64,000 nt of DNA from Rudaeicoccus suwonensis (GCF_007829035.1 NZ_VIVQ01000003.1:1-64000), one strand, 5' to 3'; shown: positions 29,716 to 39,518, counted from the first letter of the stretch. Numbers and translations: made by a program. Notes: generated from the letters alone by a model not told the origin.

Positions 29716-30974
29716 AGCGGCTGATCGGCTGTGTCGTCGCTCTGGTCTGCGTCTTCGCCTGGATGTTGCCGGCCCGCGCCGAGGCGGCAACTCCATCGAC
29801 GAACTCTGCCCTCGAGCGGGTCGGTGCATGTATTGCCGGAGGTGGAGAAGGCGACTTGCAACTGCTGATCGACACCTCCGGATCGCTGGCGCAGACCGAC
29901 CCGACGGACGCGCGAGTCGCTGCGGCGAAATACCTCATGGGCCAGCTGTCGACATTCGTCAGCACCAACAACGCCCGGATCGACGTGGCCATCGCCGGAT
30001 TCGCTGCGCAGTTCGAGCAGCAGATGAACTGGACCCAGCTCACCAGCGGTTCGTTGCCAGGCATCGACGCCAAGCTTGACACCTTCAGTCATCAGAACAG
30101 TGGTCAGGACACCGACTACTGGAATGCGTTGACCGGTGCTCGCAAGTCGTTGGAAGCGCAGGGCGCGACCTCCGGAGCCCATTGCCCGATGGTGGTGCTG
30201 ATCACTGACGGTGAGTACAGCATCCAGCCGCGCGACACCCTGTCGGCGGCACAGGTCAAGCAGCAGGGCGACCCCAAACCGTATGCGCCGAATCAGAAAT
30301 TGAACACAGTCGCTCAGGCGAATGCTGCCGTGGCTGACGGCATCAAGGACCTGTGTCGTCCCACCGGCCTGGCCGACCAACTGAGAAGCGACAACATCAC
30401 GACGGTCGCTATCGGCCTGTCCAGCTTTCAGAAGCCGGATTTCTCACTGCTGCAGGGGATTTCGACCGGGACAACTGGGACGCCGTGTGGTTCGCTGACC
30501 AAGCCGGCGCCGGGGGCGTTCTTCAAAGCGGACAACATCGACGATCTCTTTTTCGCGTTCGACCAGTTCGCAGCACCTGGCGAGGCGCCGATCGCCCAAA
30601 CCGCCGGGGTGTGCACCAAGACCGCGTGCCCTCAGGGCGCTCACACCTTCGTGGTCGACTCGTCGATCGGACGGGTGCACGCCCTGGCCGACAGCACTGT
30701 GTCCGGAGCTCAAGTCCAGTTGCGGGCACCCTCGGGCAAAGTGCTTGATCTCCAAATGGGTTCGAGTGCGCAGCACGGCACTCTCGCTAGTGCGAACATC
30801 ACCTGGAGGTGGGTGTCGCCACGCACGATCTCGGTCGACCTGCAGCCCACCAACAACGCGCAATGGACCGGGCAGTGGGCACTGACCTTCATCGCCCAGA
30901 CCTCGGGGTCTCGCGGTCGAGCATGCATCTGTTCGGTGATCTCGTGCCCGTGTGGACCAACGAGACGGGTATGA
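29712..30974 (+). CDS. Secreted/membrane vWA-domain protein, N-terminal part (frameshifted)
   Basis: 420 codons to a premature stop. Signal peptide (K-R-L-I-G then a hydrophobic core, cleavage near A-E-A at ~25). A von Willebrand A domain follows with the MIDAS D-T-S-G-S (D54, S56, S58) and V-L-I-T-D-G-E; it binds Mg2+ and protein ligands. A beta-sandwich stretch begins after ~residue 300. Up to about residue 399 the product reads as normal protein (T-G-Q-W-A-L-T-F-I-A-Q-T-S-G), then turns Cys/Arg-rich and stops, while the -1 frame takes over smoothly. One extra G in the GGGG at 30905-30908 would fuse both parts into a ~892-residue protein with one C-terminal membrane helix. Confidence 0.75.
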   Translation: MKRLIGCVVALVCVFAWMLPARAEAATPSTNSALERVGACIAGGGEGDLQLLIDTSGSLAQTDPTDARVAAAKYLMGQLSTFVSTNNARIDVAIAGFAAQFEQQMNWTQLTSGSLPGIDAKLDTFSHQNSGQDTDYWNALTGARKSLEAQGATSGAHCPMVVLITDGEYSIQPRDTLSAAQVKQQGDPKPYAPNQKLNTVAQANAAVADGIKDLCRPTGLADQLRSDNITTVAIGLSSFQKPDFSLLQGISTGTTGTPCGSLTKPAPGAFFKADNIDDLFFAFDQFAAPGEAPIAQTAGVCTKTACPQGAHTFVVDSSIGRVHALADSTVSGAQVQLRAPSGKVLDLQMGSSAQHGTLASANITWRWVSPRTISVDLQPTNNAQWTGQWALTFIAQTSGSRGRACICSVISCPCGPTRRV

Positions 30975-32389
30975 CGTTGCGCACCGGCGGCCAGAGCCCC
31001 GCATTGACCTTCGGCTTGGGTCGGGCGTCCGGTGGGACCGTCGATCCGAAGACGCTGGTCAGCAAGACCACTCTGGAAGCGACGTTGGTGACACCGAACG
31101 GCAAGAGCGTTGTCATCGCTCGCAGCCTGTCCGGGGCGGCCATCACAACACCGCAGCATGCGAATCTCGCTGGTATTGCTCCTGGTCCGGCTGTGCTGAG
31201 GCTGGCACTGGCAGTCACCACGAAGTCGTGGAAGAACGGTTCGACGACCGTTCCGGGCACCGTGCTCGAGCCCCAGGTGCGGGATTATCCGGTGACGATC
31301 CAGGTCCCCGCGTCATACCCGTCGGCTCCGGATGTGGTGAATCTGGGCTCAACAGACAGCAGTTCGTCGGTCAAAGGATCGATTCCGTTGAAGGGCAACG
31401 GTTGCGGCTGGATCTCCGGAGCAGCGACGATCAAGGGCGCGCCGAGCGGCGTGCGGCCCACTGTCGCCTCGACGGCGTCCGACACGGCTCATTGTGCGGC
31501 CGGATCGATCCCGATCACGGTCGATCTTCACGGGTCCGGCAACGGTCTTCTGGCGGGCACGACCACGGTGATGCTGCGCTCGGCTGACAGCGGTTCGGCT
31601 CCGGTCGCCCAGCAGGTGCAATTCCGTCTGGACATGTCGCGCCCCGCCAACAGCAGTGTGCTGTGGGGTGTGCTGATCGGGCTGGTGCTGCTGGGTCTGC
31701 TGATTCCCCTTGCTCTGCTCTATGCGCTGAAGTTCGCCACCGCGAAGCTGCGCGGCTCGGCGGTGACAGTCGGCGCGCTGCGCGGCCGCGTCGACGAAGG
31801 GTCCACCTTCCTCACCGACCGGTCGACGCTGGTGCCCGCCGAGACGGTCACCATGGCCGTCGACGGCCGTCGCCAGGTGTCCGCGCTCGGCAAGACGTTC
31901 CGTGCGCGGATGAGCCTTTTGCCGACCGAGGCGGGGTACGTCGTGGTCGACCAACCGCGTCGGCCCGGCGCACGTGGGCCCTCCGGTGCCACCGCCAAGG
32001 AGTTCGCCCGACTGCCTCTGGGACTGGTCAACACCTGGCTGGTCTCGCTCGACCCCGCGTCACCGCACGACGGGGATGTCGAGGTGGTCTTCCTGGTAGA
32101 TCCCGGCATGAACGGATGGCCGGAGCTGCTGCGAGACGCGATCTCGCACATGCCGGATGTGGTTCGCACGCTGCGCGCGGATCTTCCGTCGTCCACCGGC
32201 ACGGGTTCGACCGAATCGAGCGGGGGTGGCTGGGGCGCGACGCCCACTGTCGCCGACACCTGGGGCGGGTCATCGTCGGAGACCAGCGACCCCTGGGGTG
32301 GCGGTTCGCAGACCGTCGGCACCGCCACAGCGGGTCAGGCAGCCGGCTCGACGCCGCCCACCACGCAGCAGGACGACCCATGGGCATGA
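30971..32389 (+). CDS. vWA protein, C-terminal part: beta domains, TM helix, tryptophan-motif tail
   Basis: 472 residues from ATG 30971, which overlaps the premature stop as ATGA; the frame is protein-like from ~30908, suggesting it is really the second half of the preceding gene. Contents: extracellular beta-rich region, one transmembrane helix (V-L-W-G-V-L-I-G-L-V-L-L-G-L near 31660-31730), a ~150-residue cytoplasmic domain, and a disordered tail with V-A-D-T-W-G, T-S-D-P-W-G and a terminal D-D-P-W-A. As an intact protein it would be an outside vWA sensor or adhesin anchored by one helix, with the tail inside next to the tubulin-like protein. Confidence 0.65.
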   Translation: MTLRTGGQSPALTFGLGRASGGTVDPKTLVSKTTLEATLVTPNGKSVVIARSLSGAAITTPQHANLAGIAPGPAVLRLALAVTTKSWKNGSTTVPGTVLEPQVRDYPVTIQVPASYPSAPDVVNLGSTDSSSSVKGSIPLKGNGCGWISGAATIKGAPSGVRPTVASTASDTAHCAAGSIPITVDLHGSGNGLLAGTTTVMLRSADSGSAPVAQQVQFRLDMSRPANSSVLWGVLIGLVLLGLLIPLALLYALKFATAKLRGSAVTVGALRGRVDEGSTFLTDRSTLVPAETVTMAVDGRRQVSALGKTFRARMSLLPTEAGYVVVDQPRRPGARGPSGATAKEFARLPLGLVNTWLVSLDPASPHDGDVEVVFLVDPGMNGWPELLRDAISHMPDVVRTLRADLPSSTGTGSTESSGGGWGATPTVADTWGGSSSETSDPWGGGSQTVGTATAGQAAGSTPPTTQQDDPWA

Positions 32390-32446
32390 CCCGGCAACGC
32401 GTAGTTGCGGGTGCACACAACGGACAAGCAAGAAGGCGGCTTTTGA

Positions 32447-35400
32447 ATGCGTAAGTTCCTCATCGTCGGGTGTGGCGGTTCCGGCGGATCGACGGTGCGG
32501 CTGCTGATGGATCAACTACAGGCCGACCTGCGTCAGCAGTTCGGTATGACGACGCTGCCCGCCGCGTGGCAGTTCGTCCACATCGACGTTCCGGTGGACC
32601 CCGACAAGGGGCCGGGCCAACTCGGCGACATCCGCTCGATGGGCGGGCACTATCAGTCGTTCAGTTCGCCGAGCAACACCTACACCAACACGGCTCTGAC
32701 GGTGGAGAGCCAACTGGGGGGTCAGGGTGGTCACGCTCCGCTACTGGGCTGGGCACCAAGAAATCACGTACGGGCCAGCAGCATTCCCGTGACCGATGGG
32801 GCCGGTCAGTATCGCGCGGTCGGTCGCATGCTCACCCTGTCGAGGGTCGGACAATTGCAGACGCTGCTCGAAGCGGCGCACAGTCGGGCGATGGCACCCG
32901 ATGCCTGGGGCTCCGTGCCGCCGGATCAACGATCGTCCGACGTGCTTGTGCCGATCGTTGTCGCATCAATGGCAGGAGGCTCCGGTTCGTCGATGTTCCT
33001 TGACGTGTGCCGCATGCTAGGCGCGATTCCTGGTATTGATCCTGCCAATATCGGTTGCTTCCTCTACACCGCTGACGTGTTCGGTGGGCTGGAGGAGTCC
33101 GCGCGCAGCAATGTCGAAGGCAACGCCATGGCGGCTTTTCCCGAGCTGTTCGCCGCGATCTCACGGCTGGCCGCGGACGAGGACCGTCGGACGTTCGGGG
33201 CCTTCGGCATACACGTGGACAAGAATCCTCATCCGCCTTTCGCGCGTGTGCTGCCGATCGGGCGGCGGGTCGGAGCCACCGGGGCGCTCTTCGGCGACGG
33301 CAGCCAGAACTCGGTCTATCGCGGCATCGCCCGCGCGATCTCCGGCGTCATGCTTTCGGAACAGGCGGCATCGCAATATGTCGCCTTCTTCCTCGGAAAT
33401 CCGGCGCCGGTGCCGAGTTCCGAGGAACTCGCGCGATCTTTCGGGTGGGAGATCGACGCGTTGGCGTTGCCGTTCGGCTCGATGGGCTTCGCCAGTCTGA
33501 GCCTGGGGCGCGATCGCTATCGCCACTATGCCGCGCAACGTCTCGCGCGGGCTGCGGTCGACCATCTGCAGCGAGGCCACGAGGATCCGACGAGTTCGCT
33601 GCCGTCACTGGAACAGCTGCGTCTGCTCCTCGACAATCAGTCGCGCGTCAGTCTGCAGCGCATCGGTCTGCCTGCACCGGGTGAGGACATCCCGGGGTGG
33701 TTCCGTTCGGTCGCGTTCCCACAGGGACAGCGGCAGGCGGCCGCCCGGCAGGCATTGACCGCCATCGAGGCAGGGGTGGCCGGCACCCAGTCGGCAAAGG
33801 CCAGGGAATGGCTCGATGTCGTGCGACAGGGGATCGGCGGTCGTCGCAACGACGTCGCTGCGGCACTGGCCTCATCGGCATACCAGTGGGCAGAAGGTTG
33901 GGCATCAGAGATCGAGCAGGCGACCTGCGATGAATTCGTTTCTGCCACAGCACAATTCGGTCTGCCCTACGCGCGTGCTCTGATGGCGCATATCACCGAC
34001 GTGTGCGACGCGGTCATCACTCAACTGGCCGATGCCGGTGTCAACGCTGATGCCACCGACCCGGTCGCGGTCGCTTCCGACGTCGAGGCACAGGTCAGCG
34101 GTCTCGGCAAGGCTTTGGTCAGTGGCAGCCATGCGATCGGTCAACTGCTGTTGACGACCCTGCAACGCAGTTCGGAGGTCAGGATCACCCTTGAGGCCGC
34201 CCGGCTTGCGGCGCGGGTGCTGCGATCCTTCGCCCAGGACGTTCTCAAAGCTCTGGCGGAGTCGGCCAACGACGGACTGCGCATGCTCACCGACCGCACG
34301 TCGACCAGCATGCACCAAGCGGGACTGGCCCAACTGGAATCCGATATCTACATCGACTGGCCGGACGAGTCAGCCGTGGTTCCGATGCGCTTCGACCACG
34401 CCCAGAACGAAGTCCTGCTCACCACATCCGCCGATTTCGCCACGCACTACACCGAGCACGTCGGTGCGCTCGCGGAGCCACGCGACTTCTCCCGCGGTCT
34501 GCAGGCCGTGCGGTCCCAGGTGCTGCGGGGAGAATGGGAAACCACCGGCACCGTCGAGACGCACGAGGTGCTCCAGCGCATTGCGCACTGGCGCCCAGAA
34601 GTGCTCGACCGATCTGCCGGCGACGGGGTGCCGACGCCGGCGTCGAAGCCGCGTTATCTGCTGCTGGTCGACACCCCGGAGATCATGACGCGGGCAGATG
34701 CCCGAGTCGCTGCCAAAGGCAGTCCCTTCGCCAGTTTCGCCAACCAGTCCATCGTGGAGCACCTGAGTGCCGACGGTCTCTCGGCGATCGAACGGGAGTT
34801 GCGACAGGCGACCTTCGTCGAGAAGTTCAACGAGGCTCTCCTGCTCGCGCGTCCGGTGATCGGCGTCGACGAGCAGATGGTGCAGCGGCTGCACGGCGAC
34901 AGCGTGCGCTACGGATATTCCTTCAGCGAGTTGCCGTTCCGGATGGAGAATCCGGTGGCGAAGCAGGTCCTCGCCCGGCTCGAAGGTGACCCGAACATCG
35001 TCGGTAACTCCGCGGAGTACTTCAAGTCCTCGGCGGTGGGTGACGAGACCGTACGCAAGATCGCGATCTTCGGCACGTACGGGAAGTACAGCCCGCTGTG
35101 TTATCGATCGCTGCTCGAGCCGATACGTGACCGCTGGTCGCGAAGTGGCGCGGACACGCAGCGCGCCCTCTGGCTCTGGAAGCGCACCAGGCCACTGTCG
35201 GCCGCCATCGCGATGTCGCCCGAGGATGCCGTGCGCACCGTCGCAGGGTGGTATCTGGGACGAGCCCTCGGTCTCGTCAAGGGGACCGACGGCACGTTCG
35301 CGGTCCGGACGCCCCAGGCGTGGCTCTCTTTCCACGACCAACTCGCATCCGCCGAGAGCCGTTACCAGGGTGGCATGGACGCGCCCGCGAGTCTGTTGAT

Positions 35401-35923
35401 GTCTCATGCCTGGGCCATCGTCGACTGCACCGGAGATCCCAGCCTGTCCGCGCTCGCGCCATACGTCGCGCTGCGCAACCTGGCCGACGCGTCCTCTGCC
35501 AGCAGTCTGGCGACCGTGGAGCGGATGACCGGCACCAGACTGCTGCACGCCGCCTTCGACGGCGAGCCGCTCACCCTGTTGGGCGAACCGCTGATCGGAG
35601 GCGCGCCGTCCAAGGTCATGGATGCGCCGACGCCCGAAGCTCGCCGCGACGCATTCCTCGCCACCCTCAGTGATCTGCGGACGCGCATCCTCGGTTCCGG
35701 GTTCGTGGAAGAGGTCGACGGCGACTATCAGTTCCGCGTCACGTCGGTCGAGAGGCTGCGCGGTGGATCCGCCGAATACCTCGGACCACCGCTGTGGGTG
35801 GAGGCAGCTCCGATCATGCTGCGCTCGCTGGATCTGCTGGAGCGGATGGCGCAGGCGCCCCGCGAGTCGACAGAGGACGGCCCGTTCGCTGCGGCGTTGG
35901 CGGGTGATGACGATGGCTTCTGA
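32447..35923 (+). CDS. Large tubulin-like GTPase (Tubulin_2-type)
   Basis: 1158 residues. The N-terminus I-V-G-C-G-G-S-G-G-S-T matches the first nucleotide-binding loop of the FtsZ/tubulin fold, and A-G-G-S-G-S-S (176-182) is the tubulin T4 signature (family G-G-G-T-G-S/T-G). This fits the Tubulin-like family found beside vWA and TerD genes in bacteria. The remaining ~800 residues are mainly helical, with no known domain, and end in G-D-D-D-G-F. It probably binds GTP and may assemble into filaments or rings under the membrane. Whether it polymerises cannot be seen. It is about three times the size of FtsZ. The next gene starts 11 bases before its stop, so the two proteins are probably made together. 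Confidence 0.8.
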   Translation: MRKFLIVGCGGSGGSTVRLLMDQLQADLRQQFGMTTLPAAWQFVHIDVPVDPDKGPGQLGDIRSMGGHYQSFSSPSNTYTNTALTVESQLGGQGGHAPLLGWAPRNHVRASSIPVTDGAGQYRAVGRMLTLSRVGQLQTLLEAAHSRAMAPDAWGSVPPDQRSSDVLVPIVVASMAGGSGSSMFLDVCRMLGAIPGIDPANIGCFLYTADVFGGLEESARSNVEGNAMAAFPELFAAISRLAADEDRRTFGAFGIHVDKNPHPPFARVLPIGRRVGATGALFGDGSQNSVYRGIARAISGVMLSEQAASQYVAFFLGNPAPVPSSEELARSFGWEIDALALPFGSMGFASLSLGRDRYRHYAAQRLARAAVDHLQRGHEDPTSSLPSLEQLRLLLDNQSRVSLQRIGLPAPGEDIPGWFRSVAFPQGQRQAAARQALTAIEAGVAGTQSAKAREWLDVVRQGIGGRRNDVAAALASSAYQWAEGWASEIEQATCDEFVSATAQFGLPYARALMAHITDVCDAVITQLADAGVNADATDPVAVASDVEAQVSGLGKALVSGSHAIGQLLLTTLQRSSEVRITLEAARLAARVLRSFAQDVLKALAESANDGLRMLTDRTSTSMHQAGLAQLESDIYIDWPDESAVVPMRFDHAQNEVLLTTSADFATHYTEHVGALAEPRDFSRGLQAVRSQVLRGEWETTGTVETHEVLQRIAHWRPEVLDRSAGDGVPTPASKPRYLLLVDTPEIMTRADARVAAKGSPFASFANQSIVEHLSADGLSAIERELRQATFVEKFNEALLLARPVIGVDEQMVQRLHGDSVRYGYSFSELPFRMENPVAKQVLARLEGDPNIVGNSAEYFKSSAVGDETVRKIAIFGTYGKYSPLCYRSLLEPIRDRWSRSGADTQRALWLWKRTRPLSAAIAMSPEDAVRTVAGWYLGRALGLVKGTDGTFAVRTPQAWLSFHDQLASAESRYQGGMDAPASLLMSHAWAIVDCTGDPSLSALAPYVALRNLADASSASSLATVERMTGTRLLHAAFDGEPLTLLGEPLIGGAPSKVMDAPTPEARRDAFLATLSDLRTRILGSGFVEEVDGDYQFRVTSVERLRGGSAEYLGPPLWVEAAPIMLRSLDLLERMAQAPRESTEDGPFAAALAGDDDGF

Positions 35924-38627
35924 GTCGATCACCGTTCTCGCAGCTCGTCGGGAGCTTGCGATGCCGCTGCGCGGGATCTTGCACGACTGGGCAACGCTGG
36001 GATTGATCGGCAACGCCGTGGTCGTCGACGTCGATCAGTTGCGCACCGACACCGCCGAGATCCCCGCGCTGCTGGTAGGTGCCGCCAGCAGAATGGTGTG
36101 CCTGCAGGAACGCCTCGCCGACAGCGAGATCGCTGTCGCGCGCCTCTGCGTCATCTCGGCAGCCGACAGCCAGTCCGGCATCGTCGATGCCGCTGTCGCG
36201 CGGAGGTTGTCGGAGGCGGTGCAGACCTCGCTGCCCTACGCGCGTCTGGTCAAAACGTCACTGGCAGTGGGTCATTCGGGAGCGGAGTTCGCAGCCGCCA
36301 TACCTGACCTGATTGGTTGGGACGCTCTGGTGCTCTCGCCCGAGGACGGTCTGTCACCGATGCACGGCACCAGTGAACTCACCAACGACCCGCGTCACCC
36401 TCAGTGGCACCTGCACGTCGCGGGCAACTGCTGCTCGATCCTCGGTCTGTGGCGTGGCCAGGAGGACAGCGTCCTCGACAGCCGCAGCGCCGTTTCGGAT
36501 GGCGGAGCCAGCCCCGTGCGCGCCTTCACCCGGTCGGTGGCGGCGGACACCGTCGAGGACGACCTGCGGCGCCGGCTGCTGATGGTGGGCGAGCGGTATC
36601 CCGTCCCGAGGGTGGACACGTCCAGCGGCGCCGCCGTCGAGGACGAAAATGCGTCGGTCACGGTGATGGCCGATGCGTTGCTTCGCGAGCACAGTGATGT
36701 GCTCCCGCGAGCGCGCACGACTCCTCCGGCGCCCGCGCCACGACCGATCACCTTCGGTGACGCACTGCGGCAGTTCTTCACCTTCATGTGGGCGGCCTTG
36801 AAGAACGCGCCTCACGCGTTCGCCGAGGGTCTGCTGCGAACTGCCTCTGCAGCGACGGCAGCTGCTGTCAATTCCGTTGTGTATGGCGCAAACAGCAGCC
36901 TGGTCGTGGTGGTCCGCGGCGTGCGGCCGGACGGTTCGCCGGCCAGCTGGGACGAGACGGAGCAGGGCGTCGAGAAGGCGCTACAGGACAACGACGGCCA
37001 TGCGGAGTTGGGCGCTGCGCTGCAGAAGCCACAGCTGTGGCGCGACTACACAGCAGGCGCACTCACCCTGCTCGACGCCGGAAAGCGGTCGTCGCATCTG
37101 CCGCCGGTGACGATGGGTTCTACCGAGGCGGTCGTCACCACGACGGCTCGGGTGGCGCCGGATCCGGCCGACGCGTTCACACTCCCGGCGCACATTGCCG
37201 CCTACCTGCCCAACTGGAAGGTCGAGGTTGCCGACGACATCGGGGCGAAGCGGTTGCACGAGAGTCTGGAGAAGTTGTCCGCCTCGAATCCGCAACTGGC
37301 ACAAGAGATCGGCGCCGAGAAGCACCGCCTGCGTGAGTGGGTGACGGTCAACTCCGCCTCGTATGTCGGCCAGGTGGGTCGCACGCTCGGAAACGCATTC
37401 CGTGCGACGGTCACCGAACTGGAGGAACTCACCCAGCGCCTCGAGCAGTTGCGCAGGGCGCCGGCGATGACCAATGAGATCGAAGCCGATCAGCGGCGCC
37501 TGGCGGCGCGCTTCCGCATCCTGGGCGGGGTCTCCCTGCTGGTCGTCGTCGCCCTGATCGGGTTGGCTCTGGGCGGACTGCTGGCGATCGTCTTCGCGGT
37601 GGTGCTCGTGGTGGTGTCGTTGTTCGCGACGGTGCTCTCCGGGGCGCTGATGTACATGAAGGGTCAGCGGTCGCTGTATCAGTTCATCCACGCGCAGGAG
37701 CAGACGGCCTCGGCGCTCGAGACTGCCGAACGACACCGCAAGGAAGCACTGCAGGACCTCCGCCGGCTGATCCGTGCCTACCGGCAGTACCTCGACTGGT
37801 CCCGCGCACTGTGCGCCTTCGTGCATGCGCCACTGGGCCGGCTGCAGGAGGCGCAGGAGCAGGAGCTCTCCATCGGGCAGGGACTGCCTCGGTGCGTCCG
37901 GATCGGTGTCGCGACCGCGTCCCCCGATGTCGTCGACGAAGCAGCTGGGCGGATTCGCGGTGAGTTGTTCCGCGCCGGTTGGTTGAGCGACCACTGGGCG
38001 GCATACATCTCGCAGGCGCCGGCCTCGCTGGGATCGCTGCGATACGCATTGCAGAGCGATCCGGGAATGCTGGACCAGGACGCCAATCCCGATGGTGCCG
38101 GCCCGGTGCTCACCCGGTGGAGCTGGGCGGTTGCGCAGGCCGCTGCCGAGCGTCCGGCGAGCGCGACCTTCCTCGCACGTGCCGAGGAGCTTGTCGCCGG
38201 CACACCCGGCGTGCGTGACAAGTTGCTGTCACTGATCTCGTTTCGGGACTCCGACACTGGCGAAATGAAGGTCGTTCCGCGTGCGGAATTCGAAGGCCGA
38301 CTCGACGGCGCCGAAGCACAGGGCGGCACCTTCCGCGAACTGATCTTCTCGCCGCATGCTCGCAATATCGACGCCCGAAATGTCGACCTTACGCGCTCGC
38401 AGGACCAGTTCAACGGGCTGGCGCATGCAAGGGTGCTGGTGCAATTCGGACCGTCGCTGCCTCGGACCGACTACCGCACGAGTGCGGACGTCGCACCGAA
38501 TCACACTCGGCCACCTCAGCAAGCCGGGACATTTGGCGAGAGTCCGAGGGGTTGGGGCTTTGCCGACACGGACACCCCGTCGGCAACTCCCGCCGTGATG
38601 CCCTCGGCCGATGTCGACGGATTCTGA
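35913..38627 (+). CDS. Large two-TM protein next to the tubulin-like GTPase
   Basis: 904 residues from ATG 35913 (ATG 35907 and GTG 35904 are also in frame; the open frame back to 35622 is shadow of the upstream gene). A globular N-terminal ~250 residues, a region with an amphipathic helix before V-V-Y-G-A-N-S-S-L, long coiled-coil-like helices (~450-530), a hairpin of two membrane helices at ~535-585, and a helical C-terminal half ending in a disordered tail D-V-D-G-F. The tubulin-like protein ends D-D-D-G-F, so both may be read by one partner. No family recognised; probably the membrane anchor of the complex. Confidence 0.7.
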   Translation: MASESITVLAARRELAMPLRGILHDWATLGLIGNAVVVDVDQLRTDTAEIPALLVGAASRMVCLQERLADSEIAVARLCVISAADSQSGIVDAAVARRLSEAVQTSLPYARLVKTSLAVGHSGAEFAAAIPDLIGWDALVLSPEDGLSPMHGTSELTNDPRHPQWHLHVAGNCCSILGLWRGQEDSVLDSRSAVSDGGASPVRAFTRSVAADTVEDDLRRRLLMVGERYPVPRVDTSSGAAVEDENASVTVMADALLREHSDVLPRARTTPPAPAPRPITFGDALRQFFTFMWAALKNAPHAFAEGLLRTASAATAAAVNSVVYGANSSLVVVVRGVRPDGSPASWDETEQGVEKALQDNDGHAELGAALQKPQLWRDYTAGALTLLDAGKRSSHLPPVTMGSTEAVVTTTARVAPDPADAFTLPAHIAAYLPNWKVEVADDIGAKRLHESLEKLSASNPQLAQEIGAEKHRLREWVTVNSASYVGQVGRTLGNAFRATVTELEELTQRLEQLRRAPAMTNEIEADQRRLAARFRILGGVSLLVVVALIGLALGGLLAIVFAVVLVVVSLFATVLSGALMYMKGQRSLYQFIHAQEQTASALETAERHRKEALQDLRRLIRAYRQYLDWSRALCAFVHAPLGRLQEAQEQELSIGQGLPRCVRIGVATASPDVVDEAAGRIRGELFRAGWLSDHWAAYISQAPASLGSLRYALQSDPGMLDQDANPDGAGPVLTRWSWAVAQAAAERPASATFLARAEELVAGTPGVRDKLLSLISFRDSDTGEMKVVPRAEFEGRLDGAEAQGGTFRELIFSPHARNIDARNVDLTRSQDQFNGLAHARVLVQFGPSLPRTDYRTSADVAPNHTRPPQQAGTFGESPRGWGFADTDTPSATPAVMPSADVDGF

Positions 38628-38639
38628 GGACGACTGACC

Positions 38640-39518
38640 ATGGTCGACTCCCTGGTGCTCGTCGTTCTGATCGACGGTTTGATCCACGCTCTTGCTTCGG
38701 GGCTGGCCGGTTACGCGGTGGCCGTCAGATCCGGTCGCCGGGTCTGGCCGGCGGTGGTGCTCTGCATCCTGTTGCCCTGGCTCGGTGTCGCGATCCTCGC
38801 TGCGTCATCCGGTGCGCGGTTACGCGCCGCGAGATCGCCTCGCAACCGCGCTCGCAACATCGCGTCGATCAGCCTGCTGGTCGGAGGGCTGCTGATCTTC
38901 GCCTCCCTCCTTGATGCCTGGGCAACCGTCTCGGGCCACGAACGCACGTATGCCGAGTCCTTCAGCGCCGGTCCCGGTGACACCGGGTTTGGCATCATGG
39001 TGGTGGGCATCGTCGGCCTCGTGCTGATCGCGATGGCGGCTGCCAGTTGGTTCCACGGCGGTCTGCGATTCGGCATCCCGGCGGCCTGGGTCACTGCCGC
39101 TCTGGCCACTGTGATGATCGACCTGGCTGTCATCTCGGCACTGTTGGACGGCTTCGTCGGCCGGCTGCGGAATCTCAGTGCGGACCAAGCGTCGGCGCAA
39201 CTGTCTGTCGGTGGCGGCACGTGGCTGGCGCTGTTGGGCGCCGTGCTCGGACTCGCCGGTGCACTTGCGATGGTGCTGTCGACGATGAGCAGCGTCAGCG
39301 CCCCACTCGGTGCTGCGGTCCAGGCCGCTTCAGGCTCGGGCTTCGGTCAGCCGAGCCGATCAGACAACAACTCGGCCGTTGCGGATGCATGGTCGGCAAC
39401 GAGTACCGACCAGTGGGGTGGCACTCGGGCGCAGACCACGGGTGGGGCGGACCCGTGGGCCGGCGGGAGTTCGGGCAGTGGTGAGACGCCCGGGTCGACA
39501 GCGGATCGGTGGGGGTGA
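38640..39518 (+). CDS. Four-TM membrane protein with tryptophan-motif tail
   Basis: 292 residues. Hydrophobic helices at about 3-27, 38-57, 75-95, 118-138, 145-170 and 195-215 give four to six membrane spans. The last ~60 residues are polar and disordered with four spaced motifs: V-A-D-A-W-S, T-D-Q-W-G-G, A-D-P-W-A-G and the terminal A-D-R-W-G. The same kind of tail ends the vWA protein. No family recognised. Starts 12 bp after the preceding stop and overlaps the next gene as GTGA. Confidence 0.72.
   Translation: MVDSLVLVVLIDGLIHALASGLAGYAVAVRSGRRVWPAVVLCILLPWLGVAILAASSGARLRAARSPRNRARNIASISLLVGGLLIFASLLDAWATVSGHERTYAESFSAGPGDTGFGIMVVGIVGLVLIAMAAASWFHGGLRFGIPAAWVTAALATVMIDLAVISALLDGFVGRLRNLSADQASAQLSVGGGTWLALLGAVLGLAGALAMVLSTMSSVSAPLGAAVQAASGSGFGQPSRSDNNSAVADAWSATSTDQWGGTRAQTTGGADPWAGGSSGSGETPGSTADRWG

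Noticed and set aside
30902-30912. Programmed -1 ribosomal frameshifting in the vWA gene
   Set aside because: No X-XXY-YYZ slippery heptamer in the right frame and no clear downstream stimulatory structure; a lost G is simpler.
30971-30974. ATGA overlap as proof of two genuine separate genes
   Set aside because: The overlap lies in the common GTATGACG octamer, so it can arise by chance, and protein-like sequence in the second frame starts ~60 bases earlier.
34370-36013. A 547-codon minus-strand frame across the tubulin-like gene end
   Set aside because: Antisense shadow; composition matches reverse-complement artefacts and the plus strand holds clear overlapping genes.
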